A model generated the notes under the pieces. The model did no database searches. It saw only the letters and a program-made list of their open reading frames with translations, and had not been told where the DNA came from. A DNA stretch of 64,000 nucleotides from Chitinophagales bacterium (GTDB lineage Bacteria; Bacteroidota; Bacteroidia; Chitinophagales; Chitinophagaceae), in assembly GCA_017303455.1 (NCBI GenBank), contig JAFLBM010000011.1:1-64000 (forward strand), in the 5' to 3' direction. A program made the translations under genes and the position numbers. Position 1 is the first letter of the stretch. Each line of letters starts with the position of its first letter. Below are positions 43,428 through 51,750 of the stretch, piece by piece.

Positions 43428-44103
43428 GTAATTCGTAATAAGAAAGATGACCTGTGTAAGCCAACGAAAGAAAGATCGTATCTACTATACCATGTACCAG
43501 TACTGTAAACCAAATGTTCCCGCTTCTTTTGTAAAGGATACCGAAAAATATTCCCCATAAAAAAGTCATAGCGATACCGGCAGGTCCTTCATAGCCATGT
43601 GCAAAAGCAAACAAGACAGCCCCAATGAACAAGACCACACTTGTTTGCCATTTTCCCGGCGGCACCAACCTGTTTAACTGGTCAGACATAAATCCCCGGA
43701 ATAATAACTCTTCTCCCACCGCTGCACTGAGCCAGGTATAGAAAAAATATTTAGTAAACAGGGATGTTTTATTTTCCAGCACACTGAAATAACTATAATC
43801 GGGCACTGTAGTACACAGTTTATTAACGAGGGGCTGCACCAACCAGTCCACCAGCAATTCTGCTGCCAGGGCTGTGGCGGCAGCCATCATTACAAACGAA
43901 AAGGGCTTACGGATTTTTTGAATACCCAATAAAAACAATGGCCGCTTAAAAAGAAGATACCCTGCGATAATAATAGCACAGATAAACGGAATATTGTACG
44001 GAAAGGATATAAGCTTCCCAAACATAAAGAGGTACGCTGCTGCTATAAATAGTGCAGCCATCAACGCATGTTTAACAGAATTTGAATTCCCCGGTTTTTT
44101 CAT
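43402..44103 (-). CDS. CPBP family intramembrane metalloprotease
   Basis: 233 residues from the ATG at 44103 (MKKPGNSNSVKHALMAAL). Eight or so helices; the protease motifs are AVGEELLFRGFMSDQ (EExxxR), VLFAFAHGYEGPAG (FxxxH) and WFTVLVHGIVDTIFL (HxxxD). Members resemble eukaryotic CAAX prenyl proteases (Rce1) and in bacteria are often linked to self-immunity against bacteriocins or membrane-protein processing. It is alone here; its substrate is unknown. Confidence 0.9.
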   Translation of the reverse strand: MKKPGNSNSVKHALMAALFIAAAYLFMFGKLISFPYNIPFICAIIIAGYLLFKRPLFLLGIQKIRKPFSFVMMAAATALAAELLVDWLVQPLVNKLCTTVPDYSYFSVLENKTSLFTKYFFYTWLSAAVGEELLFRGFMSDQLNRLVPPGKWQTSVVLFIGAVLFAFAHGYEGPAGIAMTFLWGIFFGILYKRSGNIWFTVLVHGIVDTIFLSLAYTGHLSYYELPNRLFWGY

Positions 44104-44263
44104 ACAAAAAATAATTGCAATGTTAGATATTGCCTGAAGCATGTTCACACCCCGATGTAACGGATTGAGGATTCAGGTGAGTGAAATGAAACCAGGGGGT
44201 GCACCAGCAGGTAATAAAAGCAGGGCTTATCTTTACATATCCTTATTAACAATACCCCGCATT

Positions 44264-44818
44264 ATGGGCAAACTTCACGACTTCATCAAACCGGCACACA
44301 AAGACTTTATTGAACAACAGCATATCTTCTTTGTAGCCACTGCTCCGTTGAGTGCGGAGGGCCGGGTGAATCTTTCTCCCAAAGGGCTGGATTGCTTCCG
44401 GGTATTATCAGAACACAAAGTGGGATACATGGATCTCATCAGCAGTGGGAATGAAACATCCGCACATACAAGGGAAAACGGCCGCATCACGATCATGTTC
44501 TGTTCTTTTGAAGGTGCGCCGAATATCCTGCGGCTCTATGGTAAAGGGCATGCCGTATTACCCGGCACCGCAGAATGGGAAGAACTGGCACCGCATTTCA
44601 CCATCTACCCCAGCACCCGGCAAATCATTGTAGCTGATATCGACCTGGTGCAAACCTCCTGTGGGTTTGGGGTGCCTTTATATACTTACAACGGCGAAAG
44701 AGACATTCATTTTGAATGGGCAGAAAAGAAAGGAGCGGATGGCTTGCATGAATATGTGCAGCAGAATAATTTGAAGAGCCTGGACGGATTGCCCACTGAT
44801 ATCGGTTTACAGCAATAA
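44264..44818 (+). CDS. Pyridoxamine 5'-phosphate oxidase-family flavin/heme-type protein
   Basis: 184 residues from the ATG at 44264; an upstream in-frame ATG at 44141 would add a non-conserved segment. The fold signature is HDFIKPAHKDFIEQQHIFFV, then GRVNLSPKGLDCFRVLSEHK, then NGRITIMFCSFEGAPNILRL and YGKGHAVLPGTAEW, as in the split-barrel FMN-binding family. This group in bacteria is often annotated as a general PNPOx-like oxidoreductase; no specific reaction can be assigned. Confidence 0.85.
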   Translation: MGKLHDFIKPAHKDFIEQQHIFFVATAPLSAEGRVNLSPKGLDCFRVLSEHKVGYMDLISSGNETSAHTRENGRITIMFCSFEGAPNILRLYGKGHAVLPGTAEWEELAPHFTIYPSTRQIIVADIDLVQTSCGFGVPLYTYNGERDIHFEWAEKKGADGLHEYVQQNNLKSLDGLPTDIGLQQ

Positions 44819-44835
44819 TCATCAAAGAGCTGATC

Positions 44836-45243
44836 TTACTGCAAAACAGCATGCCCAAACAAAACAGAAAAATCTTCGCACCAGATCAATACCCTTTTGT
44901 TGGTTATGTAATCAACAGTAGTATTGATTTCGTAGGAAAAGTTTCCCGTTACAGCCTTTAGCACTCCCACTTCCTGGTACGGAGATCCGGTGTTATCTGG
45001 CGAAAGCCATACCCGGAGATCAGGTCCGTTATCAGTTTTGAAGTTTTCAAAAACCAGGTGTGCTTTACCTGCTGCATCCCGGATCACTTTTACTGTTCCG
45101 GTGGTAGTATGTGAATTACTGACAAAGCTGCCGGTAACAATTAATGTCCCTCCCGGCAGCATTTCGTTTACATTGTCCAAAGCACTTTTTTTACATGATG
45201 ATAAAATAATAATTACCATTAAAAATGAAACAATTTTTTTCAT
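44836..45243 (-). CDS. DM13-domain lipoprotein
   Basis: 135 residues. Lipoprotein signal MKKIVSFLMVIIILSSCKKS with the lipobox Cys at 17. The DM13 domain is recognisable from TGTVKVIRDAAGKAHLVFEN, GPDLRVWLSPDN, YEINTTVDYITNKRVLIWCE and FSVLFGHAVL. DM13 is proposed to take part in extracytoplasmic electron transfer or redox modification, and its conserved Cys is present (IWCE). It sits in a group with a thioredoxin-like protein and an ECF sigma factor. Confidence 0.82.
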   Translation of the reverse strand: MKKIVSFLMVIIILSSCKKSALDNVNEMLPGGTLIVTGSFVSNSHTTTGTVKVIRDAAGKAHLVFENFKTDNGPDLRVWLSPDNTGSPYQEVGVLKAVTGNFSYEINTTVDYITNKRVLIWCEDFSVLFGHAVLQ

Positions 45244-45264
45244 ACTTGCTGATTTTAAATTTTA

Positions 45265-45299
45265 AAACTGTTCCCGGGTTTGAAACCCGGGAACAGTTT
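45265..45299. terminator. Very strong hairpin terminator between the thioredoxin-like and DM13 genes
   Basis: Perfect 17-bp inverted repeat: arms 45265-45281 and 45283-45299 around a single G, each built on AAACTGTTCCCGGGTTT. On the complement it follows the thioredoxin-like gene and is trailed by TTTTAAAATTTAAAA. Confidence 0.8.
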
Positions 45300-45315
45300 A
45301 ACAATCTCCTGCTAT

Positions 45316-45723
45316 TTACATTTTTTCAACCAAAGCTGTTTGTTTGATTATCATAACTATTTTTTCTGCCGGTTCCGCCACACTTAGCTTTTTCAACACT
45401 TTCCCTGTTGCAGCATCTACCAGTATCAGCAGGCCCGTTGCTGTAGTTTTCTTTACAGCACCAACTACTTTCAATTCGTTTAGCTTCCCTTCCGAGTCAG
45501 CTTTTGTAGCTTCATTGGTAAGATCGTTCATCACAAACTGAACAGATGATCCCGCAAATACAGGAATTACTTCGTTCATCATTTTCTCCCCATTGGACTG
45601 GCAAACCGGGCACCAATCAGCTTTATTAAGCACTGCAATTATTTTTCTTCCCTCCTGTGCAGTGCCGCTAAATGCTGAAAAAACAAGTAATAAAATCAGG
45701 GGAGCGATGATTTTGTTTTTCAT
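45316..45723 (-). CDS. Secreted thioredoxin-like protein with CPVC motif
   Basis: 135 residues with a signal peptide (MKNKIIAPLILLLVFSAFSG, cleavage near TAQ). The redox motif is C38 and C41 in ADWCPVCQSNGEKM; the later part (LLILVDAATGKVLKKL) fits the thioredoxin fold but the sequence is short. Periplasmic proteins of this type reduce disulfides or deliver electrons to partner proteins. It lies 18 nt downstream of the beta-propeller lipoprotein gene, same strand, so one operon. Confidence 0.82.
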   Translation of the reverse strand: MKNKIIAPLILLLVFSAFSGTAQEGRKIIAVLNKADWCPVCQSNGEKMMNEVIPVFAGSSVQFVMNDLTNEATKADSEGKLNELKVVGAVKKTTATGLLILVDAATGKVLKKLSVAEPAEKIVMIIKQTALVEKM

Positions 45724-45741
45724 ATTACAACTTTTAGTTGA

Positions 45742-46947
45742 TTAGTTCGCTGCCAGGCCATTAGCACCTGCCGGCAACCCGGTAATGGTGGTGGGCAAAG
45801 AAGTTAAAGCTCCATTATTACTAACTGCATAAACAGATATGCTATGTCCGGCACCATTAAGCGTATATAAAAACCTTGAGTTATCTGTAAGTGCCGCATC
45901 AATTGGCCCCATACCGGAAGTAGCTGCTATTGATTGAAGCAAATTGATATTTCCGGAAGCAGGATAAACATCATAAGAAGACAGTGTATTACTCGCCGTA
46001 TTAGTAGTGTAAATATTTCTTCCATTTTCTGTTAATACTACCCAGCAGGCAGCACTTTGTCCTGTTGCAACAGGCCCTTGTGTAAGACTGATTGTTCCAT
46101 CAAAGCCGATGTGGTAGGAAGAAACATTACTTGCATTAGCGGCACCGCCCACCGCTTCAGACACATAAATGTTACCAAAACGGCCCGCTGCAAAGCCAAA
46201 CGGGGTCGGGCTTGCAGAAGTAAGGCTATGCATTGTGCCCGGACGGCCCCATTGAGTAACAGTGTACGTAATTATTTTGTTGGTAGCTTTTTCAGTGATT
46301 GCCAGTACTCTCCCGTTTCTTACAAAAGAAATTTGTGCTGCACCCGATGCAGATGAACTTAGTGGCCGGGTTGAATTAGGGATTGGAGTAAGCTTATTAT
46401 TTTCACCTAACCAGAACCCGGAGATATTACCGTTACCGCCTGCATTTAGCACATAAACAAGGTTTCCGTGTTGTGTAATACTAACCGGAGTGGTGCCCCC
46501 GCTGCTAACAGTTGATTTACGGATTAATCCACTCCCCGTAATTTTAAATGATGAGATACTGTTACTACCGGGATTTACAGCAAGCAGCACCTCATTATCG
46601 CTGCTGAGAGTAACAGCACCCTGGTTTCCCAAACCACCTCCTGTTCCATTTCCACCAGTTGCATACGATGCAGTATAGGTGAGTGTCCCGTTACCAGCAC
46701 GCCGGTATACCAATACCATATTCCCGGCTGTTTGATTAGATAATGTGTAAACATAACCACGGTTATTCCCATTATGCCGGTTTGATTCTGTACCTGCAGA
46801 AGATAAATTTTCAGTCTCGTTTTTTTCTTCTGCCTCCGTTTGTTCTTTCAGATCATTTTGCAAAGTTGTCTCCCTGTTATCTTTTTGACAGGAAATTAAT
46901 GTTACTGTGGCCGCCAGGGCTGCCAGTACTGTATTACGAAATCTCAT
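45742..46947 (-). CDS. Lactonase-like beta-propeller lipoprotein
   Basis: 401 residues from the ATG at 46947 (MRFRNTVLAALAATVTLISC, lipobox Cys at 20). Repeated blades of the type GYVYTLSNQTAGNMVLVYRR, LVYVLNAGGNGNISGFWLG, FGNIYVSEAVGGAANASNVS and RNIYTTNTASNTLSSYDVYP resemble the seven-bladed 6-phosphogluconolactonase/YncE fold, often found in surface proteins. No catalytic residue can be assigned. Cotranscribed with the thioredoxin-like gene and divergent from the sigma factor, 248 bp apart. Confidence 0.82.
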   Translation of the reverse strand: MRFRNTVLAALAATVTLISCQKDNRETTLQNDLKEQTEAEEKNETENLSSAGTESNRHNGNNRGYVYTLSNQTAGNMVLVYRRAGNGTLTYTASYATGGNGTGGGLGNQGAVTLSSDNEVLLAVNPGSNSISSFKITGSGLIRKSTVSSGGTTPVSITQHGNLVYVLNAGGNGNISGFWLGENNKLTPIPNSTRPLSSSASGAAQISFVRNGRVLAITEKATNKIITYTVTQWGRPGTMHSLTSASPTPFGFAAGRFGNIYVSEAVGGAANASNVSSYHIGFDGTISLTQGPVATGQSAACWVVLTENGRNIYTTNTASNTLSSYDVYPASGNINLLQSIAATSGMGPIDAALTDNSRFLYTLNGAGHSISVYAVSNNGALTSLPTTITGLPAGANGLAAN

Positions 46948-47195
46948 AACTATTGATTTTGAAGAATGATATAATGTTGATGCAGGTTCCAGCTTCACAG
47001 GTTCCGGTTATTTACATACCAAGTATTCCTGTTTAACAGTTACAGACTGGTGCACTTCAGTAACAACTTATAACCAGGGTATGATAATACAGTAGTTACA
47101 CAAAAACAAACCGGATAGTTTTCAGGAAAAAAAATATTTTAATTTAATAGTGACTACCCGATTAATTAGCCATATTTGCGATACTTAATAGTTTT

Positions 47196-47741
47196 TTGCC
47201 GGAAATAAAAACATATACCGAACCTGAACTGATCCGTGGATTAGTGCAGCATGACAATGCTGCTTATGAATACCTGTATATGAATTACAGGGGCTCATTG
47301 TATAATATCATACTTCAATTAATCCCAAATAAAGAAATCGCCAGTGATGTACTGCAGGAAGTATTTATAACCGTATGGCAACAGATTGAAAAGTATGATG
47401 AAAATAAAGGCCGGTTATTTACCTGGCTGGTGCGACTTACCCGTAATACAGCTATTAATAAACTACGGTCAAAAGTGTATAAATCAGAATCGAAGAACGA
47501 AAGCCTGGATAATTACGTAGTTGCTATTGAAACCAATAACCCGGACATAGAAAATATAAACCGGATAGGACTGCGGAAACAGGTACATCAGCTAAAAGAA
47601 GACTATAAAAATGTAATTGAGTTATCTTTCTACAACGGGTTTACTCAGGAAGAAATCGCCAATTCATTAAATATTCCGTTAGGAACTGTAAAAACAAGAC
47701 TCAGAAGTGCTTTAATTGAACTTAGAAAACAATTTGTGTAG
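47196..47741 (+). CDS. ECF RNA polymerase sigma factor
   Basis: 181 residues from TTG 47196 (reads PEIKTYTEPELIRGLVQHDN after the initiator). Sigma region 2 is YEYLYMNYRGSLYNIILQLI and EIASDVLQEVFITVWQQIEK with FTWLVRLTRNTAINKLR; region 4 is VIELSFYNGFTQEEIANSLN and IPLGTVKTRLRSALIELRKQ. It recruits RNA polymerase to its own regulon under control of the adjacent anti-sigma factor. The upstream CATATTTG (47171-47178) is a 7/8 match to a -7 element. Confidence 0.92.
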   Translation: MPEIKTYTEPELIRGLVQHDNAAYEYLYMNYRGSLYNIILQLIPNKEIASDVLQEVFITVWQQIEKYDENKGRLFTWLVRLTRNTAINKLRSKVYKSESKNESLDNYVVAIETNNPDIENINRIGLRKQVHQLKEDYKNVIELSFYNGFTQEEIANSLNIPLGTVKTRLRSALIELRKQFV

Positions 47742-48482
47742 ATGGATATAAAGCAATACATATCATCCGGCATCATAGAGACTTATGTTATGGGGCTTTG
47801 CACCGCAGCAGAAGAAAAAGAACTGGAATTATTGCGCAGCCAATATCCTGAATTGAATAAAGCAATTAGTGCCTGTGAAGAAGAGATGGAGCAACATATG
47901 CTCCGGCAAACGACTTTGCCATCTGCTGACACAGATAAGCGTATCCTGGATACACTTACTACTTTGAAAAAGCCAGCATCAATTGTTCAAATGCCCTTGA
48001 GAAAAAGAAATTGGTTGAAAAACATTGCCGTAGCTGCTTCTGTGTTGCTGTTAATCAGTACCGGTTTCAACTATTACCTGTACAGGCAAGTTAAAAAATC
48101 AGGTAGTGCCGGCAGCAATACATCCTTACCCCTGAGCGACTACAAAGTACTGCTGGACCCTTCCATTACACCCGTAGCCATGTATGGCGTGGGCTCCCAT
48201 GCAATTTGCCGGTGTACCATGTTTTGGGACAAAAAAACCGGCAAAATGTACATCATGATCCATCATCTGCCGCAATCATCTGCAGCTAAAGACTACCAGC
48301 TTTGGGCAATAGTGGATGGGAAATATATCAATGCCGGCCTTGTAAAAGATGAAATCCGGGGAAAATTTATTGAAATGAGCAATATCCCGCCCGGAGCCAC
48401 TGCATTTACCGTAACACTTGAAAAAGCCGGTGGTAATTCAGCACCCACCATTGAGGAAACTTACCTGAAAGGGGTGATATAA
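47742..48482 (+). CDS. Anti-sigma factor, RskA-like, with unusual CxC motif
   Basis: 246 residues; the ATG directly follows the sigma stop. The N-terminal helices bind sigma (ISSGIIETYVMGLCTAAEEK, ELELLRSQYPELNKAISACE), one transmembrane helix is NIAVAASVLLLISTGFNYYL, and the extracytoplasmic RskA domain has FWDKKTGKMYIMIHHLPQ and DYQLWAIVDGKYINAGLV. The region just before it reads SHAICRCTMFWD, placing two cysteines two residues apart where related anti-sigma factors have small residues (inference from remembered family members). That could make the protein redox-sensitive, like the SigK/RskA pair of mycobacteria. Confidence 0.85.
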   Translation: MDIKQYISSGIIETYVMGLCTAAEEKELELLRSQYPELNKAISACEEEMEQHMLRQTTLPSADTDKRILDTLTTLKKPASIVQMPLRKRNWLKNIAVAASVLLLISTGFNYYLYRQVKKSGSAGSNTSLPLSDYKVLLDPSITPVAMYGVGSHAICRCTMFWDKKTGKMYIMIHHLPQSSAAKDYQLWAIVDGKYINAGLVKDEIRGKFIEMSNIPPGATAFTVTLEKAGGNSAPTIEETYLKGVI

Positions 48483-48577
48483 ACTGCCCCTGCGGTAGCA
48501 ATGCAACGGCTGCCCATCTCCTTTATTCCAACTGCAACCGTACAAATAATATCTTTCCAAACTTCACTATCTTCTGG

Positions 48578-48585
48578 TAGTTTTG
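48578..48585 (+). promoter_or_regulatory. Putative -7 element immediately before the permease gene
   Basis: TAGTTTTG matches TAnnTTTG and ends 4 nt before the ATG at 48590, so the predicted transcript would start at or next to the start codon (leaderless). Confidence 0.45.
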
Positions 48586-48589
48586 CTGT

Positions 48590-49846
48590 ATGATCCGCCG
48601 GTCGCTTGAAATCGTTTACAGCAGTTTTAAAATGGCACTGCAGGAATTGTGGAAGAACAAACTCCGCACCTTCCTTTCCCTGTTTGGCATCACGATCGGT
48701 ATCTTCTGCATCATTGGCGTGCTGGCCACCGTGAACAGCCTGGAACAAAATATCCAGAACGAAGTAAAATCCTTAGGCACTAATACGATCTATATTGATA
48801 AATGGGATTACAGTGCGGGTGGCGGCCCTGATTATCCCTGGTGGAAATATGTAAATCGTCCTGTTCCCAAATACGACGAGATGAAACATATAAAAGACCG
48901 GACTAAAAGTGCCAAATATGCTGCTTTCGCCATCAATACCCGGGATAATGTTGAGTATAAGGGCAACCAGTTATCAAACGTAATTCTTTACGGAGTCAGT
49001 GAAGATTTTGATGATATACAAACGATGGGTATTGGCACCGGCCGTTATTTTTCCGAGGCCGAGTTTTCCAGTGGCGGCAATGTTACGGTGATCGGTAATG
49101 AAATTGCTGAAAAATTATATGGCTCCCCCGAAACGGCTGTTGGTAAAGAAATATCAGTAAGAGGAAAGCAATTACAGATCATCGGTGTGATCAAAAAACA
49201 GGGCAAGACCATGATCGGTGGCTGGGAATTTGACCAGAGCACTTTATTTACTTATAATTTTTCCCGGTCTATTATGAATGAACTCCGGACCGACCCCGTG
49301 ATCATGGTGCAGGGACAGGATAACATAACAAGCAAGGCACTGAAAGATGACCTGACCGGGACGATGAGAGCCCTGCATAAACTCAGTCCCACTAAAGAAG
49401 AAGATTTTGCCCTGAACGATATCAATGATTTCAGTGATGCTATCAGTTCGGCCTTTGTGGGTTTGAATATCGGTGGCTGGGCCATTGCTGCTTTATCCCT
49501 GATAGTCGGCATGTTTGGTGTCGCAAATATTATGTTCGTATCCGTCCGGGAGCGTACCGGCCAAATTGGTTTGAAAAAAGCCATTGGTGCCAAGAGCCGG
49601 GTGATACTCACAGAGTTTTTATTAGAATCAGCATTCCTCTGCATCATCGGGGGATTGATCGGCCTTACATTGGTATTCCTCTTAACCGTGATACTCACCC
49701 AGGCATTGAACTTCCCCGTTTATATTTCTACCAGTTATATGGTGCTGGCCATCGGCATTTGCATTTTTGTGGGCATCCTCGCCGGTTTTATCCCTGCACT
49801 CCAGGCAGCAAAAATGGACCCGGTGGTGGCGATTCGAAGCAAATAA
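48590..49846 (+). CDS. ABC transporter permease, MacB/FtsX type
   Basis: 418 residues. First helix TFLSLFGITIGIFCIIGVLA is followed by a periplasmic MacB_PCD core (NSLEQNIQNEVKSLGTNTIY, GNEIAEKLYGSPETAVGKEI) and three C-terminal FtsX helices (GWAIAALSLIVGMFGVANIM, LLESAFLCIIGGLIGLTLVF, LAIGICIFVGILAGFIPALQ). VSVRERTGQIGLKKAIGAKS is the cytoplasmic coupling loop typical of the family. No ATPase gene is adjacent, so it must pair with a subunit encoded elsewhere. The substrate (drug, lipoprotein or signal) is unknown. Confidence 0.88.
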   Translation: MIRRSLEIVYSSFKMALQELWKNKLRTFLSLFGITIGIFCIIGVLATVNSLEQNIQNEVKSLGTNTIYIDKWDYSAGGGPDYPWWKYVNRPVPKYDEMKHIKDRTKSAKYAAFAINTRDNVEYKGNQLSNVILYGVSEDFDDIQTMGIGTGRYFSEAEFSSGGNVTVIGNEIAEKLYGSPETAVGKEISVRGKQLQIIGVIKKQGKTMIGGWEFDQSTLFTYNFSRSIMNELRTDPVIMVQGQDNITSKALKDDLTGTMRALHKLSPTKEEDFALNDINDFSDAISSAFVGLNIGGWAIAALSLIVGMFGVANIMFVSVRERTGQIGLKKAIGAKSRVILTEFLLESAFLCIIGGLIGLTLVFLLTVILTQALNFPVYISTSYMVLAIGICIFVGILAGFIPALQAAKMDPVVAIRSK

Positions 49847-49847
49847 G

Positions 49848-49930
49848 TTAATCAGTTTATTAGTTAACCAGGTTAGCTGTTATTTTTGCAATAGCTTTTT
49901 AACCTGTTAACTTATTAACTTGTCAACTAC
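49848..49930 (+). repeat. Two runs of degenerate octads around the tsaD promoter and start
   Basis: Four octads at 49848-49879 (TTAATCAG, TTTATTAG, TTAACCAG, GTTAGCTG), then the -7 box, then four more at 49899-49930 (TTAACCTG, TTAACTTA, TTAACTTG, TCAACTAC). The TTG start codon of tsaD is the end of the third unit of the second run, so the array continues into the coding sequence. The two runs are not in the same 8-nt phase. Confidence 0.75.
49881..49888 (+). promoter_or_regulatory. Putative -7 element for tsaD
   Basis: TATTTTTG, exact TAnnTTTG match, 31 nt before the TTG start. TTTA at 49856-49859 is a weak -33 candidate 21 nt upstream. Confidence 0.5.
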
Positions 49931-50963
49931 CATCCTGGCCATAGAATCAAGTTGCGATGAAACATCCGCCTCCGTTTGTGTGGACGGTAAGATCCTTTCC
50001 AATTTCATTGCCAACCAGGCAGTACATGAACAATACGGTGGTGTGGTGCCCGAACTGGCATCGAGGGCCCATATGCAGCATATCGTTCCGGTAGTGGATA
50101 CGGCATTGAAAACAGCTAACACAGAACTCTCATCTGTAGATGCGATCGCTTTTACCCAATCTCCGGGGCTGATCGGTTCTTTACTGGTAGGCGGACAGTT
50201 CGCCAAATCGTTAGCTCTTTCATTAGACAAGCCACTGATCGCTGTGCATCATATGCAAGCCCATGTGCTGGCCAACCTGATCGATGACCCCCAACCCAAT
50301 TTTCCTTTTCTCTGCTTAACTGTAAGTGGCGGGCACACACAAATTGTATTATGTGAATCGCCAGCAAGCATGAAGGTGATCGGGGAAACGATTGATGATG
50401 CAGCCGGTGAAGCTTTCGATAAATCGGCCAAGATACTCGGCCTTCCCTATCCCGGCGGACCGTTGATTGATAAATATGCCAAAGAAGGTGATCCCAACCG
50501 GTTCAAATTCCCGGAGCCACAGATACCCGGACTGAATTTTAGTTTCAGCGGACTCAAGACATCCATCCTTTATTTTTTGCAAAACGCTGGTCAAAGCAAT
50601 TTGTATAAAGAGGAATTCACAGCAACAGAAGAAGAGAAACAGGCCTTCATTCAAAATAACCTGGCTGATATCTGCGCTTCCATACAGCACCGCATTGTAA
50701 CCATACTTCTCAACAAAGTAAAAAAGGCGGCGATTGAAACCGGTATCCGGGACATCTGCCTCGCCGGAGGTGTATCCGCCAACAGCGGACTGCGGCAGGC
50801 TTTCACAACAATAGGTGAACAATACCGCTGGAACACTTTTATTCCGGCCTTTCAGTATTGCACGGATAATGCCGCCATGATCGCCATTACAGGCTATTAT
50901 AAATACCAGGCCGGCCAGTTTGCAGACCTATCAATAAGCGCATCGGCCAGGGCTAATTGGTAA
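49920..50963 (+). CDS. tsaD: tRNA N6-threonylcarbamoyladenosine synthase subunit TsaD
   Basis: 347 residues from TTG 49920; no ATG is available near the conserved N-terminus TILAIESSCDETSASV. Kae1/Qri7/TsaD landmarks: GGVVPELASRAHMQHIVPV, TQSPGLIGSLLVGGQFAKSL, VHHMQAHVLANL with the metal-binding His pair, LTVSGGHTQIVL and AGEAFDKSAKILGLPYPGGP. It transfers the threonylcarbamoyl group to A37 of ANN-decoding tRNAs, with TsaB and TsaE partners encoded elsewhere. Confidence 0.95.
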   Translation: MSTTILAIESSCDETSASVCVDGKILSNFIANQAVHEQYGGVVPELASRAHMQHIVPVVDTALKTANTELSSVDAIAFTQSPGLIGSLLVGGQFAKSLALSLDKPLIAVHHMQAHVLANLIDDPQPNFPFLCLTVSGGHTQIVLCESPASMKVIGETIDDAAGEAFDKSAKILGLPYPGGPLIDKYAKEGDPNRFKFPEPQIPGLNFSFSGLKTSILYFLQNAGQSNLYKEEFTATEEEKQAFIQNNLADICASIQHRIVTILLNKVKKAAIETGIRDICLAGGVSANSGLRQAFTTIGEQYRWNTFIPAFQYCTDNAAMIAITGYYKYQAGQFADLSISASARANW

Positions 50964-51015
50964 ACTCAGTTGCTTATCACTGGTTTCTGGCTACATTTAC
51001 AAAAAGCCTGACCCT

Positions 51016-51747
51016 TTGTCAAATACTTATTTCCGTTTTAAACACTTCATTGTTCACCAGGGACGCTGCGCCATGAAAGTAACAACAGATGGTTGCCTGT
51101 TTGGTGCCTGGGTGGCGGATAAAGTACAGCACCTCGGGACTGGTTTAAAAATCCTTGATATTGGGACCGGAACCGGTTTGCTCAGCCTGATGCTGGCACA
51201 GAAAAATCCAACGGCTGAAATAGAGGCAAAAGAAATTGACAAAGAAGCAGCTACGCAGGCTACTGAAAACGTAAACGCATCCCCCTGGAAAGAGCAGATC
51301 AGCGTCATGCATACTGATGCTAAATTATATTCAACCAACAAGAATTACGGACTGATAATCAGCAATCCACCTTTTTATGAAGATGAATTAAAATCACATG
51401 ATGACAGTAAGAATATAGCCCATCATAGCAGTGCATTGACTCTTGACGGTTTGCTGGGAATCATTAAAAAGTCGCTTTCTGAAAATGGCAATTTCTATCT
51501 TTTACTACCCTATAAAAGACTGGAAGAAATTCCTGCCCTTTTCACTAAACACTCCTTACAGATCAAAGAAAAAACATTGGTACGGCAGACCACAAAACAT
51601 GACTATTTCCGGGTGATGCTGGCCGGTTCTCACCAGGGTAATCTTGATAATAAGTACCCGGAACTGGAAATAAGTATTAAAGATGAGGCCCAGCAATACA
51701 CGGCCGAGTTTACAGCACTGCTGAAAGAATATTACCTGCAGCTATAA
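51016..51747 (+). CDS. trmN6: tRNA1(Val) A37 N6-methyltransferase-like (TrmN6/YfiC)
   Basis: 243 residues from TTG 51016. The SAM site is KILDIGTGTGLLSLMLAQKN, followed by IEAKEIDKEAATQATENV and the N6-adenine motif IISNPPFYEDELKS (NPPF). FKHFIVHQGRCAMKVTTDGC at the N-terminus is characteristic of the YfiC group, which methylates A37 of tRNA1(Val). It lies 52 bp downstream of tsaD, another tRNA A37-modifying enzyme, and may be cotranscribed. Confidence 0.88.
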   Translation: MSNTYFRFKHFIVHQGRCAMKVTTDGCLFGAWVADKVQHLGTGLKILDIGTGTGLLSLMLAQKNPTAEIEAKEIDKEAATQATENVNASPWKEQISVMHTDAKLYSTNKNYGLIISNPPFYEDELKSHDDSKNIAHHSSALTLDGLLGIIKKSLSENGNFYLLLPYKRLEEIPALFTKHSLQIKEKTLVRQTTKHDYFRVMLAGSHQGNLDNKYPELEISIKDEAQQYTAEFTALLKEYYLQL

Positions 51748-51750
51748 AGA

